Assembly (NCBI GenBank): GCA_033030425.1
Contig: JAUFSD010000014.1
Coordinates: 310,001 to 374,000 of the forward strand
Origin: Verpa conica
Lineage: Eukaryota; Ascomycota; Pezizomycetes; Pezizales; Morchellaceae
DNA length: 64,000 nt
Direction of reading: 5' to 3'
Part shown: piece by piece, positions 10,801-23,830 of the stretch
Position numbering within the stretch: the stretch's first letter is position 1
How the letters are laid out: each line of letters opens with the position of its first letter
The notes under the pieces: generated by a model
The model's input: the letters and a program-made list of their open reading frames with translations, nothing else
Told to the model about the DNA's origin: nothing
Database searches by the model: none
Translations under genes and position numbers: made by a program

Positions 10801-12266
10801 CTGTTCCCTGAGCTGGACCTACCTGATATCTTGGAAGCGGTACTGATATACAATAGGGCCCTTGATGGCTATAATGGCTTTTTATCATGAGTCTTTCCTA
10901 GAATACGACTGAAGAGACAACGAAAACGAAGGAAAAAAGACAAAGAACTAGTTATTGACAGTCAATTACTAAGATAAGGTTATGTTTGGATACTTGGAAG
11001 GTCTCTAGACCATATCTGCAGCACGATGGCTACTACTGTTTGACCGGCAGTCCCATCTATACTCCCGCCTTTGGCTACACTACCGGGGGGACTATGATAG
11101 TTGTATCTCCTGGCTGAGACATGAACTTTCTGGGCATGGTCTTTATGATAGGGTGGCTCTTGGTTGTTGTGATGTCTTGGGGGCTTTTAGGTGTTGCTGG
11201 AAAGGTTTGGTACTTCGGGTACTAGAAAGTCCTCTCGAGCCACCAAATGCCCCCAAGCGGTATCTAAACATCTCAGGAGTTCACGCAAATCTCGAGATAT
11301 TCCTAAGATGATCTTACTCTACACCTATGGGCGTGAGCACGAGAATATAAGCTAGATAGATAGCAGAACAACACATTCATGAACGAAAGGCCTAGAAATA
11401 GCTGAGGTTGGGGTACCATGTGGTTTTAAACACACTAAAATAGCGATATCCTCTAGATATGAAGCATCTTTTATAGCCCATCATGACATGTTTGGTCTAG
11501 GCATTAGCACATTGGAGATTTAATGGTCGATATAATACGATGATTTAGCCTCGGGGCTTCATTATCTATTTGAGTAATTAGATTATTATTCTTGAAGCGG
11601 ACTTTAGGGCTCGACCTGGCCAATATGTGCATTTTATGTATGCCGTATACGGAATACCTGGCCTCAACTTCCTGCATATTGCTTTACCACTGGAGGATTG
11701 ACCTCCTCAACTACCCTCTTTTAGGATTTTCCTAGTAACATACTCATCAATTATAGAAGGCTATTCTATTTTAACTTTGTTCAATGGCACATGTTATATT
11801 TAAATAACACTTATGATACACCCTTCCTTATGTAATTAAGGTGCCTAGTGGTAATTTTCTATTATAATAAAAATATAATAACGCAGGAACTGATATCTGG
11901 GGCCGAAAAATTTGTTTATTTAGAAACCCTATAAAAAAGTAGAAATATGTACAGATAATATCAAGAGTTAAGAAATAGCTGGGATAGTCAAAGAAAACTC
12001 AAAGCAGGGCATAAATCATTTTCACGAGTATACAAGATAAAAAAAGATTAGAAAAAGTACATAGCCGAAAACGAAACTAATAAACTGACTACTCCCTATA
12101 GCTGACCAAAATACCCCCATGGGAATCCCAATAACCAACTCGTAATCCTCAGTCAATCGACAAAAAAACCGCCCATAATATCTGCCAGCTATTGCACGAT
12201 AAGCCTCAAGAGAGAATTTTGTTATAGGAAGAAACCAAGTAAAAATCTTACCAAGTCGTAGCTTTC
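10801..12266. other. Intergenic, A+T-rich, no gene supported
   Basis: 1.47 kb. The right part (11800–12266) is very A+T-rich and likely contains the 3' flank of the kinase–ankyrin gene. The left part may carry further degraded sequence of the upstream end of the ankyrin remnant, but I could not assign it. Confidence 0.5.
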
Positions 12267-15200
12267 TTAGAGTATCTGTGCGAGCCTTATGTGCCCATTT
12301 TCGATGGCTAGACCTAGCGGTACCTGGTCTAGTTTATTCCGAAGTTCTACATTTGCTCCATATAGAATGAGAAATTTCACTATACCCTCAAGACCTAAAA
12401 TTACCGCCTCGTGGAGTGGTGTAGAGCCATCACGATCACTCCTCGCGTGAATATCTGCCCCATTAGCCAGTAGTAGCGCCACCATCTCACCATGCCCTCC
12501 GATGACTGCAAGGTGTAAGGGTGTGAATCCCCCAACATTGCTAGGAGTTTTTACTTCAGTGTATTTTCCTAGCGCCATACTCTCTGTCTCATGCAACAAA
12601 ACCCCTAATAGACTCTCGTGGCCTTTCGCTGCTGCAAGGTGTAGTGGTATGTATCCATCATTATTCTTTGCGTCTTTGTCTGCTCCCCACGTCACTAAGA
12701 TTCTTGCTACCCCCTCATGCCCCTCCCTTGCTGCTACATGTAATGGTGTATCTCCAGATGTATCCATTGCCCCGATATCCGCATCGTGTGCTAGTAGTAA
12801 CTCAACAAGCTCTTTGTGCCCGCGTTTGGCTACAAAATGCAATGCTGTGCTCCTAAACCTATCTTTCGACCTTGGGTTTGCTCCTCGACGAAGGAGAAAT
12901 TTCACCCCAATCCCACTTCCATTCGCAGCGCAGTGTAGTGCCGTTAAACGAGAATCACTCTCTGCGAAAATATTCGCACCGTCCGCTAATAGCAACCCCA
13001 TGACATCCTCATCACCAACACTAGCTGCGAGGTGTAGTGCTGTCATGAAGGTATTGTCAGATAACGCCTTCGCACTTGCTCCATACTCTAGCAGAGTCTT
13101 GACTACCTCTTTGTGGTGTATTCCACAGGTTGCATGGTGTAATGCTGTGTACCCCTTGAACTTTTTACTGATATCTGCATTGTTCGCTAGTAGAACATCA
13201 ACCACCCTATCATGTGCGTTCAGACTTGCAACATGTAATGCTGTCATTCCGTCAGGGTTATTGGTATCGATTTCGGCTCCGTAATGTAGAAGAAGCTCTA
13301 CTACCTCCTCGTACCCCATATAAGCCGCTATGTCGAGTGCTGTAAATCTAGCATTTTTCAGGATTTCCGGTCTAGGATTTCGTACTGTAAAGTTGACCTT
13401 TGCTGTGATATCGGCTCCACGCTCCAGCAATAGCTCCACCACCTCGTAACACCCACCCTCGACCGCAGAATGAAGTACTGTGCTACCTGAGCTATCTTTT
13501 GCCATGATGCTCACCCCACTGTCTAATAGCTCTTTTACCTGTCTTATATCTCCATTGTACGCCGCTGTGTGGAGTGCTGATCTCGCCACCCTAGCCTCTG
13601 CGATGGTGTTTCCCCTCAATAAAGGGGAAATTATCTTTTCCGGCGGCGTAGGATAGATCACTATGTCTGACACTAAATTCTTGATGCTATCACTTGAAAG
13701 TTGGTAGTTCATAGGCTTCGAGGGTTCCATAAAAGACACATCAGGTACTAACGTAAACCTTATCTCACTTCCCGCTAGCATTCCAGTGTTTGGACTGTTG
13801 TCCAAAAGGAATTCTAAAAAACCTCTGTGTCCATAACGAGCTGCAATATGGAGTGCTGTATTTCCATTTATATCTTTTGCCTCAGTATCCGCCCCATACT
13901 CTAGTAAAAGCCTTGCTATCCCCAGGTTTCCCTTCTCTGCCACTAGGTGGAGAGCAGTCTGCTTGTCGGCATTCTTCATCCTGACATCCGCACCCTGACG
14001 GACGAGAATCCTAATCAAATCTTCATGAGCACTACGGGCTGCTATGAGCAGTAATGTTGTGCCTCCAGGACAGCTTGAGTTCACGTTTCTCTGATTCAAA
14101 AGCCCCTCGTCGCAAAGTTTCCTTAGAACACTTGTATTGTTATGCTGAACGGCACAATACGGCGTGATACAGTTGTGAAGGCTCGCACTTCTCTTCAGGC
14201 TTGCTATTGTAGGCGCTTCGGTAGATACATTCCCTATAAATATAGCAATTAGAAATGCGCTAGCTAGATGAAAGTTTAGAAAAGGAGTCAGCTTACATGT
14301 TGATATAGATCTCAGCGGAAATTTCGGTTCCGGCTTTGGTGGTAGCGGTGGTGCATTATCCATAATCAGTGAATTGCCGCCTCGGAATATTTCTTGCGAT
14401 AAACTGCCTTTATCCCTTGGGTTAGACTGTATACGCGTGGCCTCTGGCTCCCGCAGCATAGCCGGTAACTGGACAGGACCTCTCTCAGTTTCTCCAAAGG
14501 TCCCACCCTCATCAGTAATATTATCATACCAAAGGTCATTATCCCGGGAGTTGTTAAACCAGGAGTCGTTCAATGCCTCTACAGCACTAAGCCTATCCTC
14601 AGGATGCACCATCATCAAACTACTAATAAATCTGATCGCCTCCTGGCTTGCTCCCACTTCGATCAATTTTGCATCTGGGAATGGGACTCGAGCCTCAAGG
14701 TAGTAAAGGAGAGCCCGTGTTCCTTGGAATGGTGTCACTTTCGTCAAGATTGCGTGGATTAGACATCCCAGGGACCAGATGTCTACGGCAGTAGTGTATA
14801 CAGAAGTGTTAGAGGACAGATAGCTCATAATCTCTGGCGCAGTGTAACCACGGCTTCCAACGGTCGACCGTAGCTCTGTGAATCCATCTGCAACTTGCTT
14901 TGAAATGCTGAAATCGGCGATTTTGACTGTAATGGGATCTAGCGAGGCGATAAGAATATTCTTTATAACCCTTTCATATTAGCTCATACATGATCTCAGG
15001 TAAGGAATTGGATAATTGATTTGAAAATAGCAAGATGGTGAAAGTTACAATATATATGGGGAAATACCCCTCAAAAATTAATTCAAGATATCGGAGGTTG
15101 AGGCGGAATGTTATTGGAGGTTGTTCATTACCACTCCAGGTCACGTTTTTTGGCAAGCACACTCATTCATGTCTCAGAAGAATGAAAGAGTACTGACCTG

Positions 15201-15716
15201 GGGTTTCAGATCCCGATGACAAAACTGATAGCTATGCATGATATTCAAACCATCCAGCAACTGCGCTGCGATCAACTTGGCATCGGTCTCGGTCAAATGC
15301 CTACTGTGAATAAGGCTTTCTAGGTCACCATACTCCATGTACTCCATGGCGATATAGATGCTCTGGTCATCTTCGAACCATCCAAAGAAATCAACGAACT
15401 GCGGGTACTAAAAATCTGTCAATAAAACATCAAGATAGAAAACCAGGAGGTAATTTACCTTATTCAACTTTATCAAAGCCAATAGCTCATAATTACTCCT
15501 GATATCTTTCTTCATTACCTGTTTCACCGCTCTCTGAGCTCCTTTTTCATCCTTTTCTAACCAGACTGTTCCGAACGCTCCTTGACCAAGGGGTCTCTCC
15601 TTTACCCACAGTTCTGTCCACTTCTTGTAGGGATTCCGAGTATGCGTGCAGAAACCCTCGCCAAACATGGTGCTAAGTTTATGCTCAACGAACTGGCGGC
15701 TGAGGTTAAAAGACAT
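12267..15716 (-). CDS. Protein kinase–ankyrin repeat fusion protein
   Basis: Exons 15716..15459, 15407..15198, 14960..14297 and 14233..12267 give 1032 aa. Residues 1–270 are a protein kinase: glycine loop GQGAFG (44–49), lysine K65 in AVK, Glu in SNYELL, HRDLKPQN (150–157), APE (197–199) and a DIWSLGC F-helix. The DFG motif reads D-F-S (172–174), so the conserved glycine is Ser; D172 itself is kept. The remaining ~700 residues hold about 15 ankyrin repeats (TALHLAAxxGH…LLLxxGAD). The start is the first ATG before the glycine loop. The exon 3/4 intron (14234..14296, 63 nt) has no stop and is a multiple of three. Kinase–ankyrin proteins are known in fungi and elsewhere as signalling or scaffold proteins; substrate and partners cannot be read here. 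Catalytic competence is uncertain. Confidence 0.87.
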
Positions 15717-17643
15717 ACTGGCCGGTTCCCCGCAAAAATCGATTAGCACTCGTTAAAATTCGAAAATAGGTTCTAAAATTGGTGGTCCTTGGTAGTTGGT
15801 TACTGAAGACCGGTGTTCACGCTCTGAGGACTCGATGTCCTCCCACGGCTCTATAGTTATGCTCCCACTCGCAATTTTACACCTGTTGCAGTGTGATATA
15901 ATTGCATTATAAACTAGATGGAAGGCTATCCCACCGACAGCTCAGCCATACCCCGCCATCGTCATACGGTAGCCTAGTGCGTACGCGAGAGCCAAAGAGA
16001 AACCAAAAGATGAGCAAACCAGAGGCTGGTTATTACAAATCAACACAATCTTCTGGTTCTAGTTTCACATTTTTTTTGAATACCACGTGTAGAGAGTGCA
16101 TTCCAAATTAATCATGACTATTACACACGGCTATGCTGAGATCTCTGAGTAACAGATCTACTCCTATTTTTAATATCTATGTAGCCGATGCTAACACCCA
16201 TCACTGGTAGTTTGACAGGCCAACAAACAGAAATACGCACGTGATTGACATAAATCGGAGCGGGGAGCAAGGCTCAGCTGAATAGCAACGTAACACAAAC
16301 CTCAAGAGCTCTTGTGAACAAATGAAAACACTGCAGCATATTTTCTAAGGTAACGGCTGCGTAAGCTCGCTTCAAGCCCTATTTTTCTCCTGCTTATACG
16401 CCTTAAGTGTGCAGCATTTATGGGTCTAGGCACAGCACTAGCGCGCTCGAGTTTAGCCGGAGTCGAGTGATAATTTGTGATTCAAAGGATTCTCGGATCT
16501 TTGGAGTCGTTTAATGGGTCAAGAAACTTCGCCTGAATAAAATAATCAGAAATATAAGTCGAGATTCAAGTGCTAGCGAGCAGGTCTCTCTAGTCAATTT
16601 CTATCGCTTTGATCCTCTCAAATACCCAGGCTGATCAAAGTCCTGAGTATTGGTAGTCAGATTTGTAATCCCTTTCATCTGGAATCATGATCATTGACCC
16701 GAGAAGCTTACAAATCATGTAATGATGCCAAGACATGAGTGATAGTATATGAACAAGGCCTTCCACACCCAATAATAGGCGGCGAATATGGGTGTGGTAG
16801 TAAAACAAGTGATGATTTAGACCGCCTTGCGTCTCTATTATCGAGGGCTTAGAGTATACTGGTGCGTGTCCAATGAGCAGCATTGCAAAAAAAAATTCTA
16901 GGGAAAATACGATAAAATGCTTGGTTAATGTTAAGTCCGTAGTTATAAATTGTTATTCCGGTTCCCACTTTTTTTTCCTGGGCTCTATCGGGCTTCGCCT
17001 TAACTTCTATTTTCAGCAAGGTAGAACAAAACTCAGGCTTACTTGCGCAGGCATCAAACGTAACGCCTTGCTTAAGGTTAAGCCGAAGGTTAGGCAGCAC
17101 AAATCCTCTTACCCCGCTATCAGTTTTTCTCATGCTGAGTTCGGGACTCATAGGCTCCGTACCACGGAGAACTTAGTAATCATCAAATTGCGAGTACCTG
17201 CTGAGTCATAGCCACTCTCGGTGTAGGAGACTCCAATAGTAGCTGTAGAGGACATTATTGCCTCTTTGGTCTGTGGAACTATCTGCCTGTGCCTCGTCAG
17301 GGCTGTGAGTCACGTTACCTCTCTGTAAAAAGCCTCCGTAGTATCATGCTGTTACTAGGTGCTAGTGTAGGTGTATAATGTGAAGCTTTTTATTGGCTTC
17401 CTCTAAGGTTAGAGCTCTGAATGTTCTAGAACTTATGAGATTTTATGGACTGCCAGTCATAGTCATGGCTAATCACTCGGTATAGACCCCACCCGCTGCC
17501 AGTGGTACTACTCATAGAAAAACAATCCACATATAAAACGGAACGAAATTTCTGAAAATCTATCAAGGAATAGAATATACATAAATTACTAAAAGTTCTT
17601 TTCATCGCTTTTGTTTATCGCCATCACAACCACTCACTCGCTT
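15717..17643. other. Intergenic, no gene supported
   Basis: 1.93 kb. Overlapping frames on both strands at about 16850–17210 (100 and 112 codons) show no domain. An imperfect inverted motif (GGCTTCGCCTTAAC near 16990 against GTTAAGCCGAAG near 17078) may be a remnant of a mobile element, but no complete element is visible. The left part contains the kinase–ankyrin promoter. Confidence 0.5.
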
Positions 17644-20471
17644 CTAAACAATCATACTCTCAACACTATAAACCCCCATAACCATACTCCTCCTCAGCGC
17701 GCCTTCACGCCCCTTCTTCCTCTCCACCTCTCTCTTCTCCACCTCTGCCGGCAACCCCTCCCTCGCCATCCTCTCCGCAATGCCTCCCGGTGGCGCAGGC
17801 GATAGCCCAAGTGGTAATAACGCACTGACCACCGACTTCCCCCCTGCCGCACGCGGCTTTCTCCGTGACTCCAACCGCGCGACATACCCCGCTCTCGCAG
17901 AAGGTGAAGATCGCGCAATACGCTTCTTCCTTGCACTTTGTGCCCTCTTTACACTTTGGAGCAACTGACGGCTCGGAGTGCGGGCTGGCGTGGCGGGTGG
18001 AGTGACTATATCAACTGGAAGCTGTGTATCACGTTTCGGCGTCTCTGGTGGGGCCTTATCACGAATCTCAACCCTTCGCTTCCTCTGTGGTATTTTCTCG
18101 GTCTCGTGGTGCTTAGCGCTCCATTCGGCGTGACGGAACATCTCCTCTAGTATTCCCTTTAGGCTTGCAGCCTCCTCAACTGCTTCCACTGCGTCTGTGA
18201 TCTCTTCGTGGAGAGAGGAAACAAAAGTGTCTGCGCCGTCCCGTAGGATGATACCGGAGATTCCTACTGTGTCGAGTGCGGCGGTGAGCAGTGAGGACGC
18301 GATACCCATGTCGCCGATGCTGACGCTGACTTCGGAAGTGCTATCGTCGAAGTCGTGGAGTGAGAGCTCGGCGCGGAGGAGGGTGATGAGGTTGTTGAGG
18401 TCGTCGCCGGAGAGGTGTGTTTTGAAGGTGGCGATGATGGATGATGATGGGAAGGTATCTAGTCTTACCAGCGCTAACCGGAGGACTTCGGAGCGGATTA
18501 CTTTCAGTGCGAGGTCTTCGCTTTCTGGCTGTCTTAGTGCGGTACGTACTGCGGCGATAATCTCGGTGATGCTTAGTTCAGATACTGTAGATAGCACCCA
18601 TTCCAATGAACGTAGGGTTGGGTCGTGTGTAGCAAGTGAATCCACAAGTCCCGGGGGGGTGCTCGAGAGGTTTCCTGATTCGGCGAGGTATTTCACAACG
18701 TTTGGAGGGTAAAAGGTGACTTTAAGTCCTGTTTCCTCACCGGTAGATGGCTCAAAGATTAGAGCAAGAACAGAAGTGACGAATTCGTAAAGTATGGGCT
18801 TAAGTTTAATTTTAGCAAAAAACTCTGGGAGAACTTTATTTGCGGAGGTCCCATTGGCCATGTTTGTGTCGATTTCCTTAGTATTACGTTTAACACCAAC
18901 GTACTCCGCAAACGCAGCCTCAAACGCATCAAGGTCGGAATTTTTCCTTGCGTCCTGAAGCTTTTCTAATGTGGCTTCCATCTTCACCTTCTCGGCAGAC
19001 ACCTTCGCGATGACTGCGTTTGCAGCTGCAGTTCGCCCCTCGTGGATTACGTCGGGAGGTCCATCAACGCAAACACCGCGACAGAGGGAGTCAATGAGAA
19101 GGCCTGGCTTTCGAGCATCACCTTTAAAGCCGGCGCGGGATAGCTGGATTGCAGCTATGCCGTTTTGAGAGTATCCGATTGCGAGGTCAAGATCAGCGAG
19201 GTATGCAGTCAGTGCAACGCCACCTTTAACTGTAGATGCGGGGGTTGAAGCGCGGGATGTTGTGGGTGTGATTGAATCTGTGGAAGGCTGGATCGGAACC
19301 CGGGCTTGCAAAGACGTGAATTTGGTGTCATATAGTGAGATGTCCTCGTTTGTAGCTACTAGTACAGTAGAAGATGAGATGCGGAGTAAGGAAGACGGTG
19401 TAGGGTCGTCACTAGATCTAGACGCAATGTGAAGAGATGAGAGAACTGTCGGTATAGTTGTGGAGAGAGAGAATGTAGTTAGGTTTTCCACCGAGAGGAG
19501 ATTGAGAGTTGCAGTTGGGAAATGGACTGAGAATGAAGCGAGGGTCTCATCTGCGGTTCCTGGAAGAGGGAGAACGAGGAGCTCGCGGGGAGCCCTATCT
19601 TCGCCGGAAATGGGGATTGAGAAAACTCTAGCTTCAAAAACCGACCCGTTACGAGAGACAGTGAAGAGAATCATGTCTTCGAGGGGCTCCCCGGCCGACG
19701 TAGTTTCTGGAAGAAAAACATCTAAACGCTCCTTAAGCAGTGCTTTCTTTGCCGAAGCCAGAGTAGTCGATGCCGCATAAATCACAGCCACCTTTTTCGC
19801 AGCTCCCAAACTCTGGGCCAAAAACTCCCATTTCTGTTCCTTCAGGTCCGAGGAGAAACAGCGTACATATCCATCTGTGTATACCGCGATCAAACCACCT
19901 TCAGCACGTTTTCGCCCGGCAGCAAGGTCCTGGAGGTAGACTACGTCATGTCTCGAGTCTCCACTGCGGGACAGCATGTTGATTGCCTCAGCCTTGTCGT
20001 CATCGCTAGAGATACCTTGTTCCTCCCAGCACAGGAGTTGCTTCTTGGGCATTGACACGGCCGCATAAGTTCTCCTGCTAAACGCCGCCGCCTTCTTACC
20101 CGCACGAGAAAACGAGGATGTTGGAGCACAGGAGAACTTTGTTGTTGGTGGGAGCGCATAAGTTGAGACAATCTGCATAGCACGAACCTGGTAGAAGAAA
20201 AACCGTTAACTCCCCGTACCCTTTTCTAGACGAAAAGTGGGGTCAATTGCCATACATCGTATATATTAACACCCTCTCCATCCACTGAAACTGCAATCTC
20301 CTGTGCACCACCACGCTTTCGCTTCTTTGTGGACTCAACGGAGGCTGTGAAGCAAGTGCGGTATGTACCACCTTCTCTATCTTTTGCGCGGGTTTGGTGA
20401 AGTGGCTGAGAGAGGGGGAAGATGACGTACGGTGCCGAGAGCGACACCGAGGTCGCAGCTGCAGTCATCAT
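17644..20471 (-). CDS. UTP8: UTP8-like nucleolar protein (t-UTP / NOL11 group)
   Basis: Two exons, 20471..20256 and 20187..17644, with a 68-nt intron (GTATGG…CAG), give 919 aa. The N-terminal region (SAPYVIFPLSQPL; KKRKRGGAQEIAVSVDGEGVNIYD; STYALPPTTKFSCAP; SRRTYAA) matches my memory of the Utp8 beta-propeller proteins of filamentous ascomycetes. A long helical region follows (about 380–700), then a basic Ser/Thr/Pro-rich C terminus (RKKRIARSSPSAR). In yeast, Utp8 belongs to the t-UTP subcomplex, which loads first on nascent pre-18S rRNA and links rDNA transcription to SSU processome assembly. Sharing a promoter with RIX7 fits a ribosome-biogenesis role. Two ATGs sit in tandem at the start (20471 and 20468). 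Family assignment is moderately secure; the gene structure is secure. Confidence 0.78.
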
Positions 20472-20719
20472 TGGCTATTTGTATTTGTTTTAGTGGGGGT
20501 TGAGGGGGGGTGTTATTGTATGTGTAGTTGCCGCAGAGTCTGCGATAACTTTCTTGGAGTTGAGGACGAAGAAACATTTTCCTGCACCTGCAGATCACGT
20601 GATAATGCGTGGGGCTAAACCTTGCACGCTAGAGCCGCCTGCAGAAAACTTTTTGGGTCAACAACATTGGAATAGCACCCCCCCCAGACGCTGAGCGATT
20701 GAGAGATCAAGGTCTTGAA
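20472..20719. promoter_or_regulatory. Bidirectional promoter UTP8-like / RIX7 with ATCACGTGAT palindrome
   Basis: 248 bp lie between the divergent start codons. A perfect 10-bp palindrome, ATCACGTGAT, sits at 20594–20603 near the centre and contains the CACGTG E-box recognised by bHLH or bZIP factors (Cbf1-like in yeasts). No TATA box is seen. A single palindromic site could serve both genes. Confidence 0.6.
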
Positions 20720-23308
20720 ATGCCCCATTACAGGCAGTCCCTTTCAAAGGGTCTTGAGAACAAGGTCTTGGCTCTTGTCCGCCGCTATGTCGACGATCTT
20801 GCGCTTTCGGAGGAGCAGAATGGCGGGACCACAGGTTCATTGCGGTTGTCAGTGTCGAAGCTGTACCAATACGTTGTTGCAGATGGAAGTGTACCCAGAC
20901 AGAAGAAACAGAACTTGGAGAAGATGATTGAGAAGGCAATTGAGGTTCTGAGGGAGGAAGGGGAAGATGAAGACGAGGAGGCTGAGATTGACTCAGACTT
21001 TGAAGGACTGAATGAGGAGGGTCTTATGGAACCGAAGGTGTGAATACTCCCCTGCTTGGGGTTTACTGTATGGAGAGGCTGTCTGTTGATATTCGATGTT
21101 AGAACACAAATGCGGTGAATAAAAAGATCGTGGATATGTGGGGCACAAAAGCAACCTCCACCACAGTCGAGTCAACAGCATCTACAACTACTACCTCCGT
21201 TACAACTCTCCCAGCTCCTCCAGCTCCCGCAACACCCCCGTCCCCCGTCCGAAAACGAAAAGACCGCCCCGTAAAAGACGGGGAATCCACAAAACGTGTA
21301 AAGTCTTCAGGCTCCTCAGAAGACCGCACACCCCCAAAGAACATAACTCTCAAAGACCTCGGTGGTGTCGACGACATAATTAATGACCTTCTCGAGCTCA
21401 TCGCAATGCCACTCACCCACCCCGAGGTCTATGCCCATACTGGAGTCTCACCTCCCCGGGGTGTCCTTCTTCACGGCCCTCCTGGGTGTGGAAAGACCAT
21501 GCTCGCGAATGCCATGGCTGGGGAACTTGGTTTACCATTCTTGTCAGTTTCTGCGCCATCAATAGTATCCGGAATGTCTGGAGAGTCGGAAAAGAAGCTC
21601 CGGGAGTTGTTTGATGAGGCACGAGAGAAGGCCCCCTGTTTGGTATTTATGGATGAGATCGACGCTATTACACCAAAGCGGGAGAGTGCACAGCGGGAGA
21701 TGGAACGGAGGATTGTCGCACAGCTTCTGACGTGTATGGATGATCTTACACTTGAGAAAACTGGGGGTAAGGTGGTTATGGTTATCGGTGCTACAAATAG
21801 ACCAGATAGCTTAGATCCTGCGTTAAGGAGAGCTGGGAGATTTGATAGGGAAATTTGTCTTAATGTTCCGGACGAGATTGGCCGAGAAAAGTAAGGATGC
21901 TCAATTATCACTCGGACTTGTCTAGAAACATGCACTAACGATCATTTCCAGGATCCTCCGGGTATTATCCCAAAAACTTCGTCTCAGCGGCGACTTCGAC
22001 TTTGCTGCCCTCGCAAAAATGACACCGGGATTTGTAGGCGCAGACCTTAACTCGCTTACAGCAGAAGCTGGTACATCGGCCATGAAGCGGATTTTCCAGA
22101 CCCTCAAGGCACCCGTCACCAACCCCAACATCTCTACCCTTACACTTGAATCTACCCCGGCTCTTAGCTCTGATGGAATGGATATCGACTTCGAACACCC
22201 CCCTCCCCCTCCCGCACCACTCACTGAGACTCTCCCACATGAAGAAAATGCACCAGTAACTAGCATAATCCAAAGCTTCCTAAAAGCGTACCCGTCAACA
22301 CTAACCGAAGCCCAACTCGAACCCTTAACAATAACCCTCCCCGACTTCCTCACTGCCCTCCCTAAAATCCAACCCTCCTCCAAACGTGAGGGTTTCGCCA
22401 CAGTCCCCGACGTAACCTGGGCCGACATCGGTGCCCTCGCACCCATAAGAGTAGAGATGCAAATGGCAATAGTCCAGCCCATCAAACGCCCCGAACTCTA
22501 CGCCTCAGTCGGCATCACCGCCCCGACCGGCGTCCTCCTCTGGGGTCCTCCTGGATGTGGTAAAACCCTACTCGCAAAAGCCGTCGCCAACGAGTCGCGA
22601 GCAAATTTCATATCCGTACGTGGGCCAGAACTACTCAACAAATACGTTGGCGAGAGCGAAAGAGCTGTACGACAAGTCTTTTCAAGAGCAAGGGCAAGTG
22701 TACCTTGTGTAATATTCTTCGACGAGCTCGATGCGCTAGTACCACGACGAGACGATTCGCTGTCTGAGAGCAGCGCGCGAGTTGTCAACACGCTACTGAC
22801 AGAGCTTGACGGCCTTAATGATCGCAAGGGGATCTATGTCATCGGTGCTACCAACCGTCCAGACGTTATAGACCCCGCTATGCTCCGTCCAGGACGTCTG
22901 GACAAGCCCCTCTTTGTCGACCTCCCTACCCCCGGCGAGCGCGTAGATATCCTTCGCACTATCACCAAGAAGTGTCCACTCGAGGATGTAGACCTTAAAA
23001 CACTCGGCGAGGACCAGCGCTGTGAGAACTTCTCCGGTGCTGATCTTGCGGCGCTGGTAAGGGAGGCGAGTGTGAGTGCGTTAAGGAAGAGTTGTCTTAA
23101 GGATATTGGCTCCGGGAGTGAGGTAGTTAGTGTTCCGGTTGGACAGGTGAGGGTTACGTGGGAGGATTTTGAGACGGCGTGGGGTGGCGTCAGGCCTAGT
23201 GTTACGGAGAGGCAGAGGGGAGAGTATGGGAGGTTGGCGACGAGGTTTGGGTGGGGGAAGAAGAAGGCTGAGAAGAAGAAATCAGAGAGGGATGTAGGGG
23301 AGATTTAG
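20720..23308 (+). CDS. RIX7: AAA ATPase RIX7 (NVL homologue), pre-60S remodelling
   Basis: Three exons, 20720..21037, 21103..21890 and 21952..23308 (introns 65 and 61 nt), give 820 aa. The N-terminal ~85 residues form a small helical domain, then an acidic stretch ([17 protein letters not shown]) and a basic linker (RKRKDR). Two AAA modules follow. D1 has Walker A GPPGCGKT at about 231–238 and Walker [10 protein letters not shown]2 has Walker A GPPGCGKT at about 567–574 and Walker B VIFFDELD, plus a GATNRPD sensor in each. In yeast, Rix7 extracts Nsa1 from nucleolar pre-60S particles. The start is the first in-frame ATG; the frame is open upstream but has no earlier ATG. It is divergent from the UTP8-like gene. 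Confidence 0.95.
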
Positions 23309-23830
23309 ATGTGGGGTATTATTATAGACGTATTTTAGAATATGTAGCATTGAAGATCCTTTGGGTTCTCAATGGGGATTCTAGTAGTACTTAAACTACA
23401 TGTAGTGTAGGTTGGTCCACAGAGCGTATCTGAATTAAGATTCGGCGTTGGGGAACCTCCCCTCAGGTGATGAGATGCATATATAGAGAGATAATCATTT
23501 ATGTCTAATGACAAATGATATTACAGATGGAATACCGATTGCATGAGGTGAAACGACTGTAGCATATTACTAGACTCCAGCTGATACCCCATATACATCC
23601 ATATTTCCCCAACACCCGCCTTCATCCTAGACTATACCAATCCATAAACACAAATATACTATATCATAACTTAGATAACCCAATAGAAGATAAAATAAAC
23701 AAAGAACATAGACAATAACAATAACAATAAACGCTACCAGCCAAAACGCCCCCCCTCTTAAAAAGAAGCACTTATAATACCACACCCGTAAAGCCAAAAA
23801 CAACCAAACCCCACGCAAGCAAATATTCCT
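23309..23830. other. Convergent 3' flanks of RIX7 and the NACHT gene
   Basis: 522 bp between two convergent genes, A+T-rich, with A/C-rich runs toward 23700 that belong to the 3' flank of the minus-strand gene. No frame is supported. Confidence 0.6.

Noticed and set aside
12502..13284. 260-codon plus-strand frame
   Set aside because: It is the antisense shadow of the ankyrin repeats; the periodic Cys/Asn/Ala pattern reflects the repeat DNA.
16849..17211. Overlapping frames on both strands and a GGCTTCGCCTTAAC / GTTAAGCCGAAG inverted motif
   Set aside because: No full element, no target duplication and no protein similarity could be seen.
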